Positions 23,540-36,447 of a DNA stretch of 64,000 nucleotides are shown one piece after another. The notes beneath the pieces are model-generated. The model had not been told where the DNA came from, ran no database searches, and was given only the letters and a program-made list of their open reading frames with translations. Within the stretch, counting starts at the first letter, position 1, and the number at the start of each line of letters is the position of its first letter. The DNA is from Mesocentrotus franciscanus (Eukaryota > Echinodermata > Echinoidea > Camarodonta > Strongylocentrotidae), in the NCBI GenBank assembly GCA_037976565.1, contig CP137668.1:23040251-23104250 (forward strand). Direction: 5' to 3'. The position numbers and the translations under genes were made by a program.

Positions 23540-25969
23540 TTTATCACTTTATCTGTACGATAACTTCCCGAAAGAATGATCAGTAGTTGCTTTATTATTC
23601 TGTAGAGCAAAAATCTTTGTTGAACCAAGATATTATAACATGAAATTTACAAATTTCACTTGGAAATAATTGCTTTTCAACGATGTTACTGTCTATGCCG
23701 TCATGTACATTATATTTGTTGTTTTGTCATATCCTGAATTAGTCTTTTTGAAGTAGGCCTAGACCATATCTCTATGGCCTAGACCTATTTTATTTAATGA
23801 TAATCTCATGTCGCTTTATATTTTGTTATTTGAAATGAATATTAAAAAATCCAGATTTCTTGAGAAGTTATCAAAAAATATCTAAAATATATTGGTCAGC
23901 CATTAATTGGCAACTAATAATATATAGTTATAATTGTATAGTTTTGTATTTAGGTATAAAATATCATAGCCTTGATTTAGACAAGACGCAGAGCAAAACC
24001 TATTTATAGATTTGACGATATAGTTATGTGAAAGCTGCCAATAGAGGGAGACAGGCATGAAACACATAACGATCCGACCTCGTCTGTTATAAAGGGGATC
24101 GAAGTTGTAATAAAAGCAGAAAATTGAGAGAAACAAAGGGGGAAATGCATGGCATCCGTGCCAAAACTCTTTCAAAAATACTAAGGAAAATGATACGGGT
24201 AGATACTGAAAATATCATTTTTTGCTAAAAATTGAAAGAATATAAAAAAAATCATAATGTTTTATTTTCTGACTGAATAATTATGTATTATCTGATAAAG
24301 ACCCTTCAATTGATATAGGCCTAATTTAATAATTTTCATTATAAATTTGAAGTAATTAACCTGTTAAATAAACATTTGAATGTTGGATATTACACACATG
24401 TTAATATGGACCGCACAATGAAACATAAAAGTGTGATCTACTAAGAATATGAGGTTATAAAAACTAATTATATCTCAAAATATACATTAAAAAAAAACAC
24501 AGAAAAAACACAATATATAATGATAAATGTTTGTTATATATTACCCTCAGCTACCAGAATATGCTCGTTTTGTCTTAAAATGTCGGTGGTTGATGTGACG
24601 GTGATGGATGTAACCACCATGGCCGTTATCAATTTGAATTTTATAAATAACACATAATTGAGCATCTGAAATTGTGTAATATAACTTCTAATTTGATTGC
24701 AATCCAATCTGAGCTATTTGAGGTCACGATAAGGTAGAAAAATGTTATTAGTACCGAAAAAGGTATTATAAGAAATTAAATAGTTTGAAAAAAAAATATT
24801 AATGTAACTGATTGATATGAAAAAAGAAATACTAGTGTCTGTGTACAAAAATTTTCCATCTGTTTACTTGCTTCAAATCCAGATCGAGAAGCCTGTTTTA
24901 TTCTTCCAGGTAATAGTCAATAGTCTGATAGAGCAGTTGCTATGACAAATTTCCATGCTTGACTTATGCCTCATGGTGTAATCTTTAGGGGAAAACAAAA
25001 TCGAGAAAGGAATAGAGAGAAGGGATTGGAGAGAGAAGGAGAGAAGAAACGGGACCAGTGAGAGAGTGGAAGAGAATGAGAAAGAGAGATAGAGTAGGGG
25101 TAGAAATATTAAGTGAAACAGGAAAGAGAATTAAGAGAAAGAGAAAGGGAGTGGGGCGGATAAATCAAGGGGGCGAAAGAGAGCTTTCCTAAACCTGTTG
25201 AACGAAAGTCGATATCTGAATGATCGATGCGAGGAAAACATTATGCTCATTCCATTTAACTATCAATCAACCCACAAAGGATTTCCATATAGCACTCAAG
25301 TGCTTCTCGAGTTTCAAATGTATTTAGGAAAAACTGTGCGCGACTTTTTAAATAATTAAACGAATAATTATTGCTTAATGGAACCGAACTTCTCAAAGTT
25401 CGTTTTGGATAAATTATGAAATACTGATCGTTGCTGAATTTTAGCCACAATCGTTTGCCATTGCTGCTCTTTAATACAACCATTATCATGGAGTGGCAGT
25501 TCACTCCTTCAGGACTCATAATTATTAGGGATCACTTCGTTTTACAATTGATTCCACTCCAAATCATAGTTGAATCCACACAAAGTAGTAGTTTCAAATA
25601 TATACTCTTTTGAGAGAGAATTCCTATATTTTAAACGTGGTTTCCACTTTAAAAAAGCGATCCTTAATATGAAAACACGATAAAACAAAAAAGATGACTT
25701 TGTTGATTTCTCCATAACGGAGGAATTGTCTTTTGGTTACCACATTGGAACAATAAACAATAAACCATGGTATAATAATTAACCTCAACATTCTCTTTAA
25801 GTTCATGTTGAGTTCTGGGAAGAGGTGACAAATAATTTTTGAGCGTTATCATTGTATTATGCAAGTGTGGAAGAACATCAGGGAAAAAAATGTTCCCTGA
25901 AAAACATGGCTCTTCAAATGTCTTAATATTCTAAATATGGCATGTAACATCATACAAATCGGGACGGAT

Positions 25970-26170
25970 TTTTACGCCACATGTTCGTGTAGTCCCATAT
26001 ACATCTGTCTGTGTACAGTGCGTGTAACTTTACCAAGACTTATCATTTTGATGATTCCAGAGCCTTGCAGTACACACTACACACCAATACAATATGCTAG
26101 ATGATCAACCTTTTCTGATCGATTCCACAACGTTTCTTTCACAATGCAATCGCATGACCAGAACTCAACT
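25970..26170 (+). repeat. Dispersed repeat, copy 1
   Basis: Shares GTAGTCCCATATACATCT, TTTTGATGATTCCAGA and TTGTGAAAGAAACGTTGTGG (inverse) with 44510-44700, and a more diverged version occurs at 39340-39560. Confidence 0.7.
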
Positions 26171-26530
26171 TTATCTTTAATTCGGAAAGAAGAGAACGTT
26201 TACATGAAACAAATATTGTCCGTTACACTGTATCTTTATCAATTATTATTCACGACAAGAAACTAGATTTGATATTTCGTAAATCCGTATTCACTTGCCT
26301 TTAATACAGTGAAATTTAGGATGGGTCAATAACACATGAAAAACACGATAATAAAAAATATTCTATATTCAAAGCGGTTGATACATCTGCGCTTTGATCG
26401 GTCTCTATTATTGGTCCCGAATCTTGCTTTGCAAAGTAAGCAGAACAAAGTATGATCACATGACTGTGACAATTTGGTCTACTTTAAGAGGGTAAAGCCA
26501 CATCATTATTATTACTGTTCTTCCTGTGAG

Positions 26531-26843
26531 CAGGGGCGGATCCAGGATTTTCCAATAGGGGAGGGGGGCTGACATTAGAAAATCGCGCCGACCGATATTT
26601 CGCTCAGTGGGGTAGTGAGCACTAATTTTGTTCCTTCTTTGTTGCCCCGTAAATTTTAAAATCGCGCCGACCGATATTTCGCTCAGTGGGGGTGGGGGAC
26701 TTTAGTGAGCACTAATTTTTTTCTTTCCGCAATTTTTATTACCGCATCGTTGCCATAACATCCGGGGTGGGGGACTTTAGTGAGCACTAATTTTTTTTCT
26801 TTCCGCAATTTTTATTACCGCATCGTTGCCATAATAACATCCG
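26531..26843. mobile_element. Miniature element (CAGGGGCGGATCC family) with internal tandem copies
   Basis: Starts CAGGGGCGGATCCAGG. Inside, AATCGCGCCGACCGATATTT followed by CGCTCAGTGGGG occurs twice, and a 75-bp unit (26690-26764) is repeated at 26765-26843. The right terminus is not clear. Confidence 0.6.
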
Positions 26844-27574
26844 GCTCGAGAGGGGATATGTGGGCAAAACACTTTTCAATCAATTTCATACTTTTTTCAT
26901 TTATTTTCGTCCCGAAACTTCCTCATCTTGCACATATCATAGCCATTTTCGTCTTAGGTCATTCATTTTTTTAACTTTGTCCAATCAATTTCATAATTTC
27001 GCATCCAATTTCATCAAAGTCAAATCCAGTTCGTCATCCTCGGCTGCCATGATCACATTTATGTCTCATTTATTCTATTTCCAATGTTTACTGAATGTTT
27101 TCGAGACTAGGCCTATATTATTTTTGTCGATCATAGTTTTTTTTTCTAGCTTTATGTCCCATGGTAATTTTTATGGAAAAGCAATCTTAGCAATGATTGT
27201 TGCTGAACTTTGACAACAATTATTCATTATCGGTTGATTCCCCTTTTTGCAGGATTTAGCAGAGATAGATTACCGTCCGACGATGTATTATTATTCTCAT
27301 TTGTCCATCGTCTCTATAATGCTATTTGAATAGGGAACATTTGTTTTTTGAATGTTAGGCTTCATGGGAGAAGTTTCAATTGTTGTCAAGAAATTTTTGG
27401 CTTGCACCCAGTAGACTCTGCTGGTTCCAAGATTTTTTTTTCTGACTTGTAATTAATTACAAAATCGAGGACACGATCACAACGTTGTGATACTTCTGTA
27501 TGTAGCGTCATATGGCAATCACATGTCAGATGAATAATTAGTACGAGGTTTAATGATTTTAAAGAAAAGACCAT

Positions 27575-27645
27575 GCACACACTCTCTTTCTCTCTCCTCT
27601 CTCTCCCCTCTCTCTCCCTCTCTCACTTTCTCTCACTCTGTCTCT
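27575..27645. repeat. CT microsatellite
   Basis: TCTCTC/CTCCC simple sequence. Confidence 0.9.
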
Positions 27646-29384
27646 CCCAATACGAATGGGGAAAATGCATGTGCCCTTTTGCCCCGAGCTTCGTCACTGA
27701 CTTAGGCCGTCATCTATTTTATTCCAGACAGTAGGTCTTAAAAATAAATTTAAAAATGGAAACAAAGATGATGAAGGAAAAACTTGTTATAGCTACTGTT
27801 TCACAGGTTTGCAATTAGTTGATCTCTTGAAGTTCATGATTAACCATACTGATGATGAAAATTTTCAATATGGATATTTGTATCATTCATGTACATAATG
27901 AGGATCGAATAATGTTTGTTTACACACGGAAGCCTCAACAGTGTTAACACCGTTCCCTTCTTGAGAGCCCTGCAATCTTAATTATCACACCAGGATCTAG
28001 CGTTTTGATATTTTATTCAATGTCTTGACAATAGAAAATATGTTATAAATGATTGTATTCAACTATTCAAGTATGCTCTTATTTGCATTTTTCCCGATTT
28101 TTGCTTGATTATTTGGTACTGGAGGATTATCATGAAGGATTATCATGAAAACAAATTGTTTACAAAAGTCATGATCACATTTATGTCTTATTCATTCTAC
28201 TTTTAATGTTTTCAAGACACTATAATTGTTGTTGATCATAGTTTTATCTAGCTTTATGTCTCATTGTAATTTTAAGGAAACCCAATTTTAGCAAGCATGA
28301 TTGTTGCTGAATTTTAGCAACACTCGTTCGCATTGCTGCTCTCATTCTTTCAGGAATCATAACAATTAATTTTATAGTTGATTCCACACGGTTGATTCCA
28401 CTGTTCGGATGATCGGGCAGAGAGGGATAGAAGTGAATTATTCTAACTGTTAAACGACGATGTATTATTATTCTTATTTGTTTATCGTCTCTACAATGCT
28501 ATTTGAATTTTTTGATGAGAATAAACGACATTGTGGTACTCACTGTTTTTATGTAGCGTCACATGGCATTCACATGGCAGATGAATGATCATCGCTTCCG
28601 GGTTTAAACATTTTAAGAGAAAATTTGATTTGAACTCTGGGACATACTCTCTCTCCCTCACTCACTCTCTTTGTTCTTGCCTTCCATTTGCCCTCTCTTA
28701 CGTCCTTCTTCCCACGAAATATGTAATGTGCATGTTTTTCAAAGCAGGGCTACATCCGGATTTTCCTATACCATATTATATGGGGGCCATAAACATCATA
28801 TGCAGGAGTCTTGTTTTTATCAGACGTACCTTGAGTGCATAATGCCTGAGATTTGCTATCAAAATACACAGAAAATGCAGGGGGAGGGGTGACGGTAGAT
28901 AATCGGGACACGATCTAAAACAAAACAAATGCTGCATATACACAAAGTTAATGTTCTTGTCTTGCTTTTATATCCAGTTTTTATTTCTGTGTTTAAAGAG
29001 CATTATTATACATTTCATTTACATAGTTTTTTAAAAGTAATTTGATATTTATGAACATACAAACAACACAGACCAATTCTGACATACTTAAAACAAAGCA
29101 AGTGTTAAATGGTAATGCGTTAAAACAATGAATAGAGGATGCATATATCGCTTATGTCATATACGTATAAAATTACATGAAATATTATTATAAAATTGTA
29201 TAAAAATATAGAACTCTGAATGGCAGTGTAAAATACAAGTACAAAATAAGACAATTACTGGAGAGTTAGATCAAAGACACAAAGAGATAATTTGCTTGCA
29301 ATTTGGAAGATATTTGGCTTAAGTTTTCAAAACATACATAATAACAAAAATGACACCAAATAAAAATAAATGTTGTCATTTCCC

Positions 29385-29440
29385 CTACCCTCTCTCTCTC
29401 TCTCTCTCTCTACCTCCCTCCCTCCCTCCCTCCCTCTCGT
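29385..29440. repeat. CT/CCCT microsatellite
   Basis: (TC)n followed by (CCTC)n. Confidence 0.9.
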
Positions 29441-30649
29441 CCGCCCTCTCAAAATCAGTATTGACTATATACAAAAAAACGATTTCGATTTGTTGTATGC
29501 ATATAAATCCCAATCACTAGAGTATGTAGCTGTAAACAAAAAATTCTCCACTTCAAGTCAATATTGAATTCATTTTCATCAAAATTGGCAAGTAAAATTT
29601 AAACCATTTTTAGCTTTTTCTATCAAAGCCCAACGTAAGACATAATGTTCAAAAGGAATGATTCGGCAACATAGGATTATGACCGTTAGAAATTCCTTTA
29701 CCATGAAAAATCATTATTATGTCATACATAAATGACGATTATTAGGAGTTGCATAATCAATGTGATCTTCATGAAACCATGGTTCATAATCCCTCAGCAA
29801 CTTACTGATTAGGGAATTATAATCATTAAATCGATTATCTTGATAACATTTTTTGGTTTAAAAATGAATCCATAATGGGAAACCACTCGAAATACTATTT
29901 TAAAAACCCTCCAAAAATATCATATATAACATCGTAGATGAATATACGACAACATGAGTATGGGTTATAGTTTACTACTCATGTTTGGAGACACAACAAA
30001 TGAACATAGCAAACTATTTGCATGTACACAACGATCGATTCTAATATAATTTTGAGTATGCACAGCATATACATTTATATTTTAACATTTATATCATACC
30101 AATTGGTCATATATCATCAGGTTATCAACCTTCGATTCTTTACAACTTTTGCCTCATTCCGATTACATAACAAGTTAATTGAAAGGCCACAAACCATCAC
30201 CCAAAATGGCAATTTATGAGCTCCATTTTTTGTTTACTTACATGAATACAAAACGCTATTTCAAGATTTACATTTTGGCAGGCATCATCAAACCTTCATC
30301 TTTACAGATAAAACACGCTCGATGCAACTCATTTTCAAGGTAAAATCCAGTACTTTAAAAACATTCCTATGCCCGCACAAGAATATCAATTTGCCACAGC
30401 AATATCAGCATTACCCATAATATAGATAATAATATTTACAATGTTAAGTACTAAATTTGATATACAACGTGCACGGCCTGTGGTGCAAATAAATTGACGA
30501 TTGAAGTTAACAAATTCACTAAAAAATATTCGAACGCATGGAGACAAGTAATAATACAAACTTTAGCAATACAAATGCAAAACAACAAACGTGACGTAAA
30601 AGTATTATAAACATGTACATTATGAAAAATAAAATGTAAGTCCGAAAAA

Positions 30650-31076
30650 AAACTTATGGACTTGGAAAAATATCACGCGGTATTCGTATCATAAAACCAA
30701 AGAAATTATCATTGACTTCCGGAAAGGCAATACAATACATGAGCCACTCCGTATTCATGGAGACGTCATTGAGCAGGTACATGAGTACAAATACCTGGGA
30801 ACAATCATTGATGATAAGCTTTCTTGGAAGGAAAACTGTCTGTCTGTACAAAAGAAAACGAACACAAGGATGTTTTTCTTACGGAAACTAAAGAGCTTTC
30901 ATATCGATAGAACCATCTTGAAGCTCTTCTACCAATCGATCATCCAAAGCGTAATGACATTCAACCTGATTTGCACTTTTGGTAACATGTCAAACGAGCA
31001 AAAGGGAAGGGTAGATCGAACTCGAAGAGTCGCACTGTATGAAAAACGCCTACTTGCCAAAGTTCAAAATATATAA
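30650..31076 (+). pseudogene. LINE reverse transcriptase C-terminal fragment, 5'-truncated
   Basis: An open frame from about 30690 reads HKTKEIIIDFRKG, then EYKYLGTIIDDKLSWKEN, KKTNTRMFFLRKLKSF, and ILKLFYQSIIQSVMTF, ending at TAA 31074-31076. This is the post-catalytic RT and thumb region of non-LTR elements (KT.EM..DFR.. and YKYLG..ID..L.W motifs). The catalytic domain upstream is lost. It has one uninterrupted frame, so it is fairly young or short. Confidence 0.85.
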
Positions 31077-31442
31077 TGACAGACAATACTCATCTTCTCA
31101 ATGAGAATAAAAAATAATTTTGATAATAATTTTTTTTTTCAACCCCCAAATAGTACTCTCATATAGTACTTCTACTCCCAAATAGTACTTTTTCAGAGCA
31201 ACCTTAAAATAGTTGAATATTTCTGGTCACGTGACGAGCTCTCAACCAATCAAAAACCAATAAATTTTTGATGCAGAATATAATATATATTATTCTGGAA
31301 GCACAAAGGCCCACTATTTCTCTTAAAATGAGTTTGATATAGACACGTTTGTGGAGGGCGGCATGTACGTCTCAATTTATTGCCTTTTTTCAATAAAAAA
31401 ATAAACTTAATCGACATTTCGATATATATTTTTTGGCATCTC

Positions 31443-31722
31443 ATTATAATAATAGGTTCATTTATAAAGCGCAGCTACTGTCATGAATACTGGTAACTCT
31501 ACTGCGCTTAATACAAAGTATCACATTATTACCCCGGCTGTAGCTGCATGAGCCGCCATAATGAATTTCTTCCTACCAGTTACCCATTTAACTCACCTGG
31601 GTGAAGATTGGCAAATGTAGATTAATGTCTTGCCAAAGGACATGAGTGCCGAGGCTGGACTCGAACCGCAAACCATGTGATTCACAGTCCGGTGACGTAT
31701 CAACTAGACCACGACACCTCTA
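31443..31722 (-). mobile_element. tRNA-derived SINE
   Basis: On the minus strand it starts GAGGTGTCGTGGTCTAGTTG. A box TGGTCTAGTTG (31701-31711), B box GGTTCGAGTCC (31657-31667). A body with GGCAAGACATTAATC and ACATTTGCCAATCTTCACCC follows, with tail GCGCTTTATAAATGAACCTA then (TTA)n. It lies just downstream of the LRR gene on the same strand. Full-length by structure; the family name is not assigned. Confidence 0.85.
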
Positions 31723-31767
31723 CAATTATAATGGTAAACCGACCCCATTTACAAGGTTAAAGATTGA

Positions 31768-31773
31768 TTTATT
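31768..31773 (-). promoter_or_regulatory. Candidate polyadenylation signal for the LRR gene
   Basis: AATAAA on the minus strand about 220 nt after the stop codon at 31995-31997. It is the nearest canonical hexamer; use is unproven. Confidence 0.4.
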
Positions 31774-31994
31774 CATAACTATAATGAAGCTGTAGAGAAA
31801 AGAGAGCTTATAGATTCACCATGTCCACATACAAAGATCTAAGTAAGTCTCGTTATTATTCCTCTACATCACAAGATAATGAAAGCATATAAATGAAATG
31901 TCTGCGGACGGAGTCCACTTTGACGAAAGATATCACTGAGGCCTGCACCTCTATAGCTAATCAAGGATACACCCTGAATACTTATCATCTCTGC

Positions 31995-32144
31995 TTACTG
32001 AAACATCTCACTACGCCACAAGGTGTAGCCCGTATCATTCTTAGCAGCAGGTGATTGACCTTTGTACTTGAACTCTGTAGTAGTATCTGCCCCGGAAGAT
32101 GGGTTGAAGTTCTTGCTCAACCACTCCGCTGCCGAAGGTGCCTC
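31995..32144 (-). CDS. LRR receptor terminal coding exon
   Basis: Residues 599-647 and the TAA stop. Acceptor TTTGCAG. Begins EAPSAAEWLSKNFNP and ends LWRSEMFQ. Confidence 0.85.
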   Translation of the reverse strand, partial: EAPSAAEWLSKNFNPSSGADTTTEFKYKGQSPAAKNDTGYTLWRSEMFQ

Positions 32145-32208
32145 CTGCAAACGGAAACGATAGATGAAAAGGAAGGGCAAGGGCAGGAAAAGATAAATAA
32201 AGGAGAAT

Positions 32209-32249
<41 letters not shown>

Positions 32250-35200
32250 AAGAGAGAGAGAGAGAGAGAGAGACGGAGAGAGAGAGGGAGAGAAAGAGTA
32301 GGGGGTATGAGGTAGGAGAAATACGATGGTGATTATTTGAGAAATTATACAATATCAGGAAAGTAGTCTGTAATCATTTCATCAGAGGTTTACTTTAACA
32401 TCAATCATGAATATTTTGTTATGATAGCAGGCTTTCTTCATCTAAATGATTAAACTATAGAAGCACATTTTTCACCTAGTACAATATGCATTGGTTAAAT
32501 TTCTAACTGACCCAACACATGACTAATGATCAATATGAACGACGGAAAACTCTCGAGTTTGAGGCACCATGGTGTTTAGTTGTGGCTAGCTTGTGTCAAG
32601 TCAAAGATCAGTAACGAGTCCAGCATAAGGGGAGTCGGTGTAAACAAGCCTCCAAGCACGGAATGGAGAGAGAGAGAGAGAGAGAGAACGCAGAGCAGAG
32701 ACGTGTTCGAAAGAGAGAGAGAGAGAGGGAGAGAGAGAGAGAGAGAGGAGGGGGGATCTATTTCCTTTTTTACGAGGACAGCCTCCGTCATTCGTCTGGT
32801 CTTTGAAGGTAAATCTGAAGAAAAAATACGAGAAAATAATATAGTCGACATGGCGAATGTCTTTAAACCTATTTGGCGAATTGACACGACAGTTTCTGAC
32901 GGATAATCCATATATACTAACCTCATTTTCCTCTTGCTCTTCAGGAAACACCTCCGAATAGTCACCATCAACCTGCAAACGGTAACAAACCATCCATTCA
33001 GTCATAATTATGCAAAACATCAAAACAGGGGAACATGATGAGTGTTTCATAGGGGGAAAACCCCGTACTGTTGGCTGATAACTATAATTTCATCATAATT
33101 ATGCATTTATGCAGGATATCAAATCAGGGAAAATCATAAATGTTTCACAAAAAAACAAACTGTTTTTCATGGCTTATAATCGTAATAATTATTATCACAT
33201 TTCATCACGCCTCTATTATGGCTTGCTAATATTTCACGTTAATAGTTTCATGCCATGCCTATGTGGATATTAAGAACGTATGCATACTCATGGTCTTAAA
33301 ATCATTTCCTGATGAATAGAAATTCATGTCAAGTTTTGTCAACTACAAAGGTGTATATGCCTTAAAATGAACTCAGCATATGCCCTTCCCTTTTGATAAA
33401 CCAGGGAAAAATCACATTACAGCTTTAATTTCAATGGATCGACATCTGCAAGACTTAGTGTGGCTGCGTTTACCCTCCCCCTCCCCCTCCCTCACAAGCT
33501 GGAGAGGATCCGTTCCATCTACATGTATGCATGGATACGCCATTGAAATGAAGTCATTTCTTCCTTACTTGTGGAGAGGAAGTAGACAGGCTAGACTGTG
33601 GTGAAAGTGAAGGCCTCATCGTCTCAGCAAGAGTCAAGGGAGAAATGTAGCCCACGCTGGTTTCTCCTGTCCCGTTGACATCTCCACTGCGGGGATCAGG
33701 ACATGGTAAAAGTTGTGTACCTGACGTCACTGATAAGCCAGGGCACCTGGGAAAGACGTCTGTACGTCGGGGTGGTAGTTCAGGCCCTTCCTCCATTAGA
33801 TTTTCAGTAATATTCATTGCACTGACAGGCAGTCCATGAACTGGAGGTTTCTCCCCAAGCTCTTTTTCGTACTGGTCGTGTATGTAAATTTCATGTCGAT
33901 TATGGCATATCTTCATGACTAGGATGATAATACCACCAATGACGAAAATCGATACAGTCACTCCGGTAATGATGCCAATCGTTTTAATGTCCAATGAACC
34001 TGCAGATGTGGACACATCTTTCTTTCGAAAGAGGGGCGTTGCAGGTGTGTTGAGACCAGTGACTAGGGGCACAAGATTAACGGGAGGACAGATATCCTGA
34101 TGGCCGAGTTTAGTGATTAATTGTCCTTTTAAACTTTCGGGAGTTGAACAGCTTGCCAAGTACGAGGGGTCTGCATCAGGAGTCATCGCCGTCGCTCCAT
34201 CAAGCCAGTACTGAAGAGGATAAATAGAACAATCGCAGTGAAGCGGATTGTGAGAGATATCAAGCTGGGCAACCTGAGGGATGCTGCTGAAGGTGATATT
34301 CCTGGTCGAATTCAACGAATTATTCTGCAGCCGGAGGTCCGTCAAACGTGGAAAATTATCAAGAGCTTCAGTTTCGATCGATTTTATCATGTTGAATGAT
34401 AAATCGAGTACACGAAGAGAATCAAGGAATTCAAACGAGCGACTCTGAATGCTGATAATCCGATTGTGCTGGAGATAAAGATTCCTCAGTCCAGAAAGAC
34501 TCGCAAAATCACGGTTATGGAGATGCTGGATGTCATTGAAAGAAAGCTGAAGCGTTTCGATTTTGTTGGCATATGGAAATATTCCCGTTGGTACTCGGGT
34601 CAAGCTTGTATATCGCAGGTCCAAAAGGATAAGATTGACAAGTCCACTGAATGCACGACCGCTTAGGTCTCCCAGTGGGTTGTTCTTAAGATAGAGTTTG
34701 GTCAGGTGAGGAAATCTGCTGAAGCAGTCATCCGGCAAATAAGTGATTTTATTACTGTCAAGGAATAGCGACTGAAGGGAATTGACAGTGGAGAAGGCAT
34801 CACATGGAGCTGTCAAAAGTTCATTTTCCTGCAAAGACAGGTACTGCAGTTGTGTCATGTTCTGAAATGAGCCTGGTTGGATCACCTCCAATCCGGCCTT
34901 GTTGATGAACATGTGCAGCAACTTCGGTAGGCCCTTCATCATGTCTGGTTTGAGAGTTGGAATACCGATCTCGTTCAGATGGATCTGTTGCAACTCGATA
35001 CACCCTTCAAATGCCCCGTTCTCTAGGGTCAAGTTATTTCTGTCTAGGTACAGGTACTTCAGGTAGGTGAAATTGCTAAAGGAACCCTTCATCAAATGCT
35101 GCAATCTGTTATCCTGCATCCGCAAGGTCTTGGCTGATTTACACTCCTGTGGCACGTACGTCAGGTCTCGCTCCTGACACCCGGCGTCCTTCCCCCATGC

Positions 35201-35311
35201 ATTGTATTCGCACACATCTGAACATCCAGTGCTCACCGCCATACAGTCTGCCATGAAGCAGAACAGCACCACCAACTTGACCAACAGCGCTTGTTGAGAG
35301 AGTTCCACCAT
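31995..35311 (-). CDS. Leucine-rich-repeat single-pass membrane receptor (about 647 residues, 3 coding exons)
   Basis: Coding exons: 33569-35311, 32922-32972, 31995-32144, all joined in phase 0. Signal peptide about residues 1-25 (LLVKLVVLFCF). LRRNT cysteines at about 30, 34, 45 and 57. About 12-13 LRRs follow, of the type LxxLxLxxNxL (e.g. LRVLDLSFNMI), to about 358. LRRCT begins HNPLHCDCSIYPLQYWL with cysteines near 359, 361, 388 and 408. Membrane span about 445-468 (IGIITGVTVSIFVIGGIIIL). A tail of about 175 residues has a Pro-rich ELPPRR (possible SH3 ligand), GYISPL, an acidic EEQEENEE and a C-terminus WRSEMFQ. Start: a longer frame opens at 35344, but a TTATGCAG acceptor (35339-35346) falls just there, so the exon probably begins at 35338 and the first ATG is 35309-35311, in good context (ATCATGG). 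Layout resembles AMIGO/LRTM-type adhesion receptors, but there is no Ig domain. No TIR domain is visible, so it is not a Toll receptor. Ligand unknown. Confidence 0.93.
32145..32921. other. LRR receptor intron with two GA microsatellites
   Basis: (GA)n tracts at 32210-32300 and 32664-32748; open frames reading through them are artefacts of the repeat. Confidence 0.85.
32922..32972 (-). CDS. LRR receptor coding exon 2 (51 nt)
   Basis: Residues 582-598, VDGDYSEVFPEEQEENE, acidic cytoplasmic segment. Acceptor TTTGCAG, donor GTTAGT, exactly 17 codons. Confidence 0.8.
33569..35311 (-). CDS. LRR receptor coding exon 1 (signal peptide, LRRs, membrane span)
   Basis: Residues 1-581. The open frame runs on into the intron for four more codons before a stop; the CAA|GTAAGG donor at 33568 is used instead, since the next exon continues in phase 0. 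Confidence 0.92.
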
Positions 35312-35337
35312 GATGCTGACATTGAAGATTTGTGGAT

Positions 35338-35718
35338 ACTGCATAAGAATACAAACAAGAAAATAATTTCCACAACTGTTAGTTTTGAAATCACTGTGAT
35401 GTATTCATTATTAGTGTTTACATATTAACGAGCCATAATATTGGATAAGTTTAAACCTACATGATATTGTCCTTTTCAGATCTAATAAAGGGTAAAGTGT
35501 AGAGTTCAAAGCTTTAAACTATTTAATCTGAGAATTAGTCAACTGTCCCATTATTGTTCAACTGTAGGAAAATGGTACTGTAAGAGACTAGTTAATTGCA
35601 AAATTAACGAACTACTGAGGAAAAACAGCAGAAAACGATTTAAAAAAAGTTAACCTGGCTAACGAAGAATATTATCATTAATGGATGCTAGAAACTGATT
35701 AATCGAAATCAAGTTACC
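35338..35718 (-). other. Candidate 5'-UTR intron of the LRR gene
   Basis: A GAG|GTAACTT donor (exon edge 35718) and the TTATGCAG acceptor (exon edge 35338) could bound an intron of about 380 bp between a non-coding first exon (about 35719-35850) and the coding exon. It is supported only by the splice-site match. Confidence 0.4.
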
Positions 35719-36288
35719 TCCTGGAGGACGGTTTGTGCATAATATCTCAGTTGGTTTAGAATTCAAAGCACAAAGGGGAAGAGAGAGGGAATCGGCGGTT
35801 GAAAACTCTTAATGATCCCAACTCTTGCGATGTTTGATATAAAAAGGCACGCAGACTATAGTGTTTACCGTCCCAGAATAGGATATGGATTTCCCCACTA
35901 TCCACAGTTCTGATTTATATGACCCCATTGATACAGATTCAATGATAAACAGCTCCTCGGAGACACAATGGTTTACAATTAAGGCCAATAATATTTCATT
36001 TTCATTTTTATGCCAACCCTTCGATCAGTCCGATAAAATATATTATAGAACATAATTATAAGGCCATAGAATGATGAAGAGCTTGGCAACCTAACAACAC
36101 TAAATATTGATTAGATTTATAGTTGATATTGAACTAATATCCAAAGTGATTGGTCGCATTGATATGAGGGAGAAGCAAGAAGAGCACTGATTAGCTAGAC
36201 ATGGCAGAGACAGACAAACATCATTTCCCCCCATTTGAAAAATTAAACCACAGTTGGGCTTGTGCACCCGTAATGAATAACGGGACCA

Positions 36289-36447
36289 GGGGGGCGTTTC
36301 AGGAAACAATTAGTCGGTGGTTTTCACCGACTAATATCATTCTCACCGACAATTTTATTGTCACCGACTATTTTCCAGGCCTCTGATTGGTCAAATTTAG
36401 TCAGCGCTGACAGTTGTCGGTGGACAAATGTTGATGAAACGCCCCCC
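36289..36447. mobile_element. TIR miniature element (GGGGGGCGTTTCA family)
   Basis: GGGGGGCGTTTCA at the left is inverted at the right (TGAAACGCCCCCC). Inside, CACCGAC recurs four times and TCGGTGG twice. Similar in style to the element at 20416-20725. Confidence 0.8.

Larger units (their letters stand above)
23540..31442. other. Intergenic region, SERINC start to SINE
   Basis: No confident gene. It holds a GA-rich low-complexity tract (about 25000-25170), a dispersed repeat at 25970-26170, the miniature element at 26531-26843, CT microsatellites at 27575-27645 and 29385-29440, and the LINE fragment at 30650-31076. The SERINC promoter presumably lies in the first few hundred bases, but no clear TATA or initiator can be assigned. 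Confidence 0.6.

Noticed and set aside
32576..33050. Open frames of 108-149 codons on both strands
   Set aside because: Held open by a GA microsatellite. On the minus strand they run across the LRR gene's 51-nt exon in other frames.
35312..35344. Upstream ATG extending the LRR protein by 11 residues
   Set aside because: That ATG overlaps a TTATGCAG splice acceptor, and the inner ATG has a better context and starts a cleaner signal peptide.
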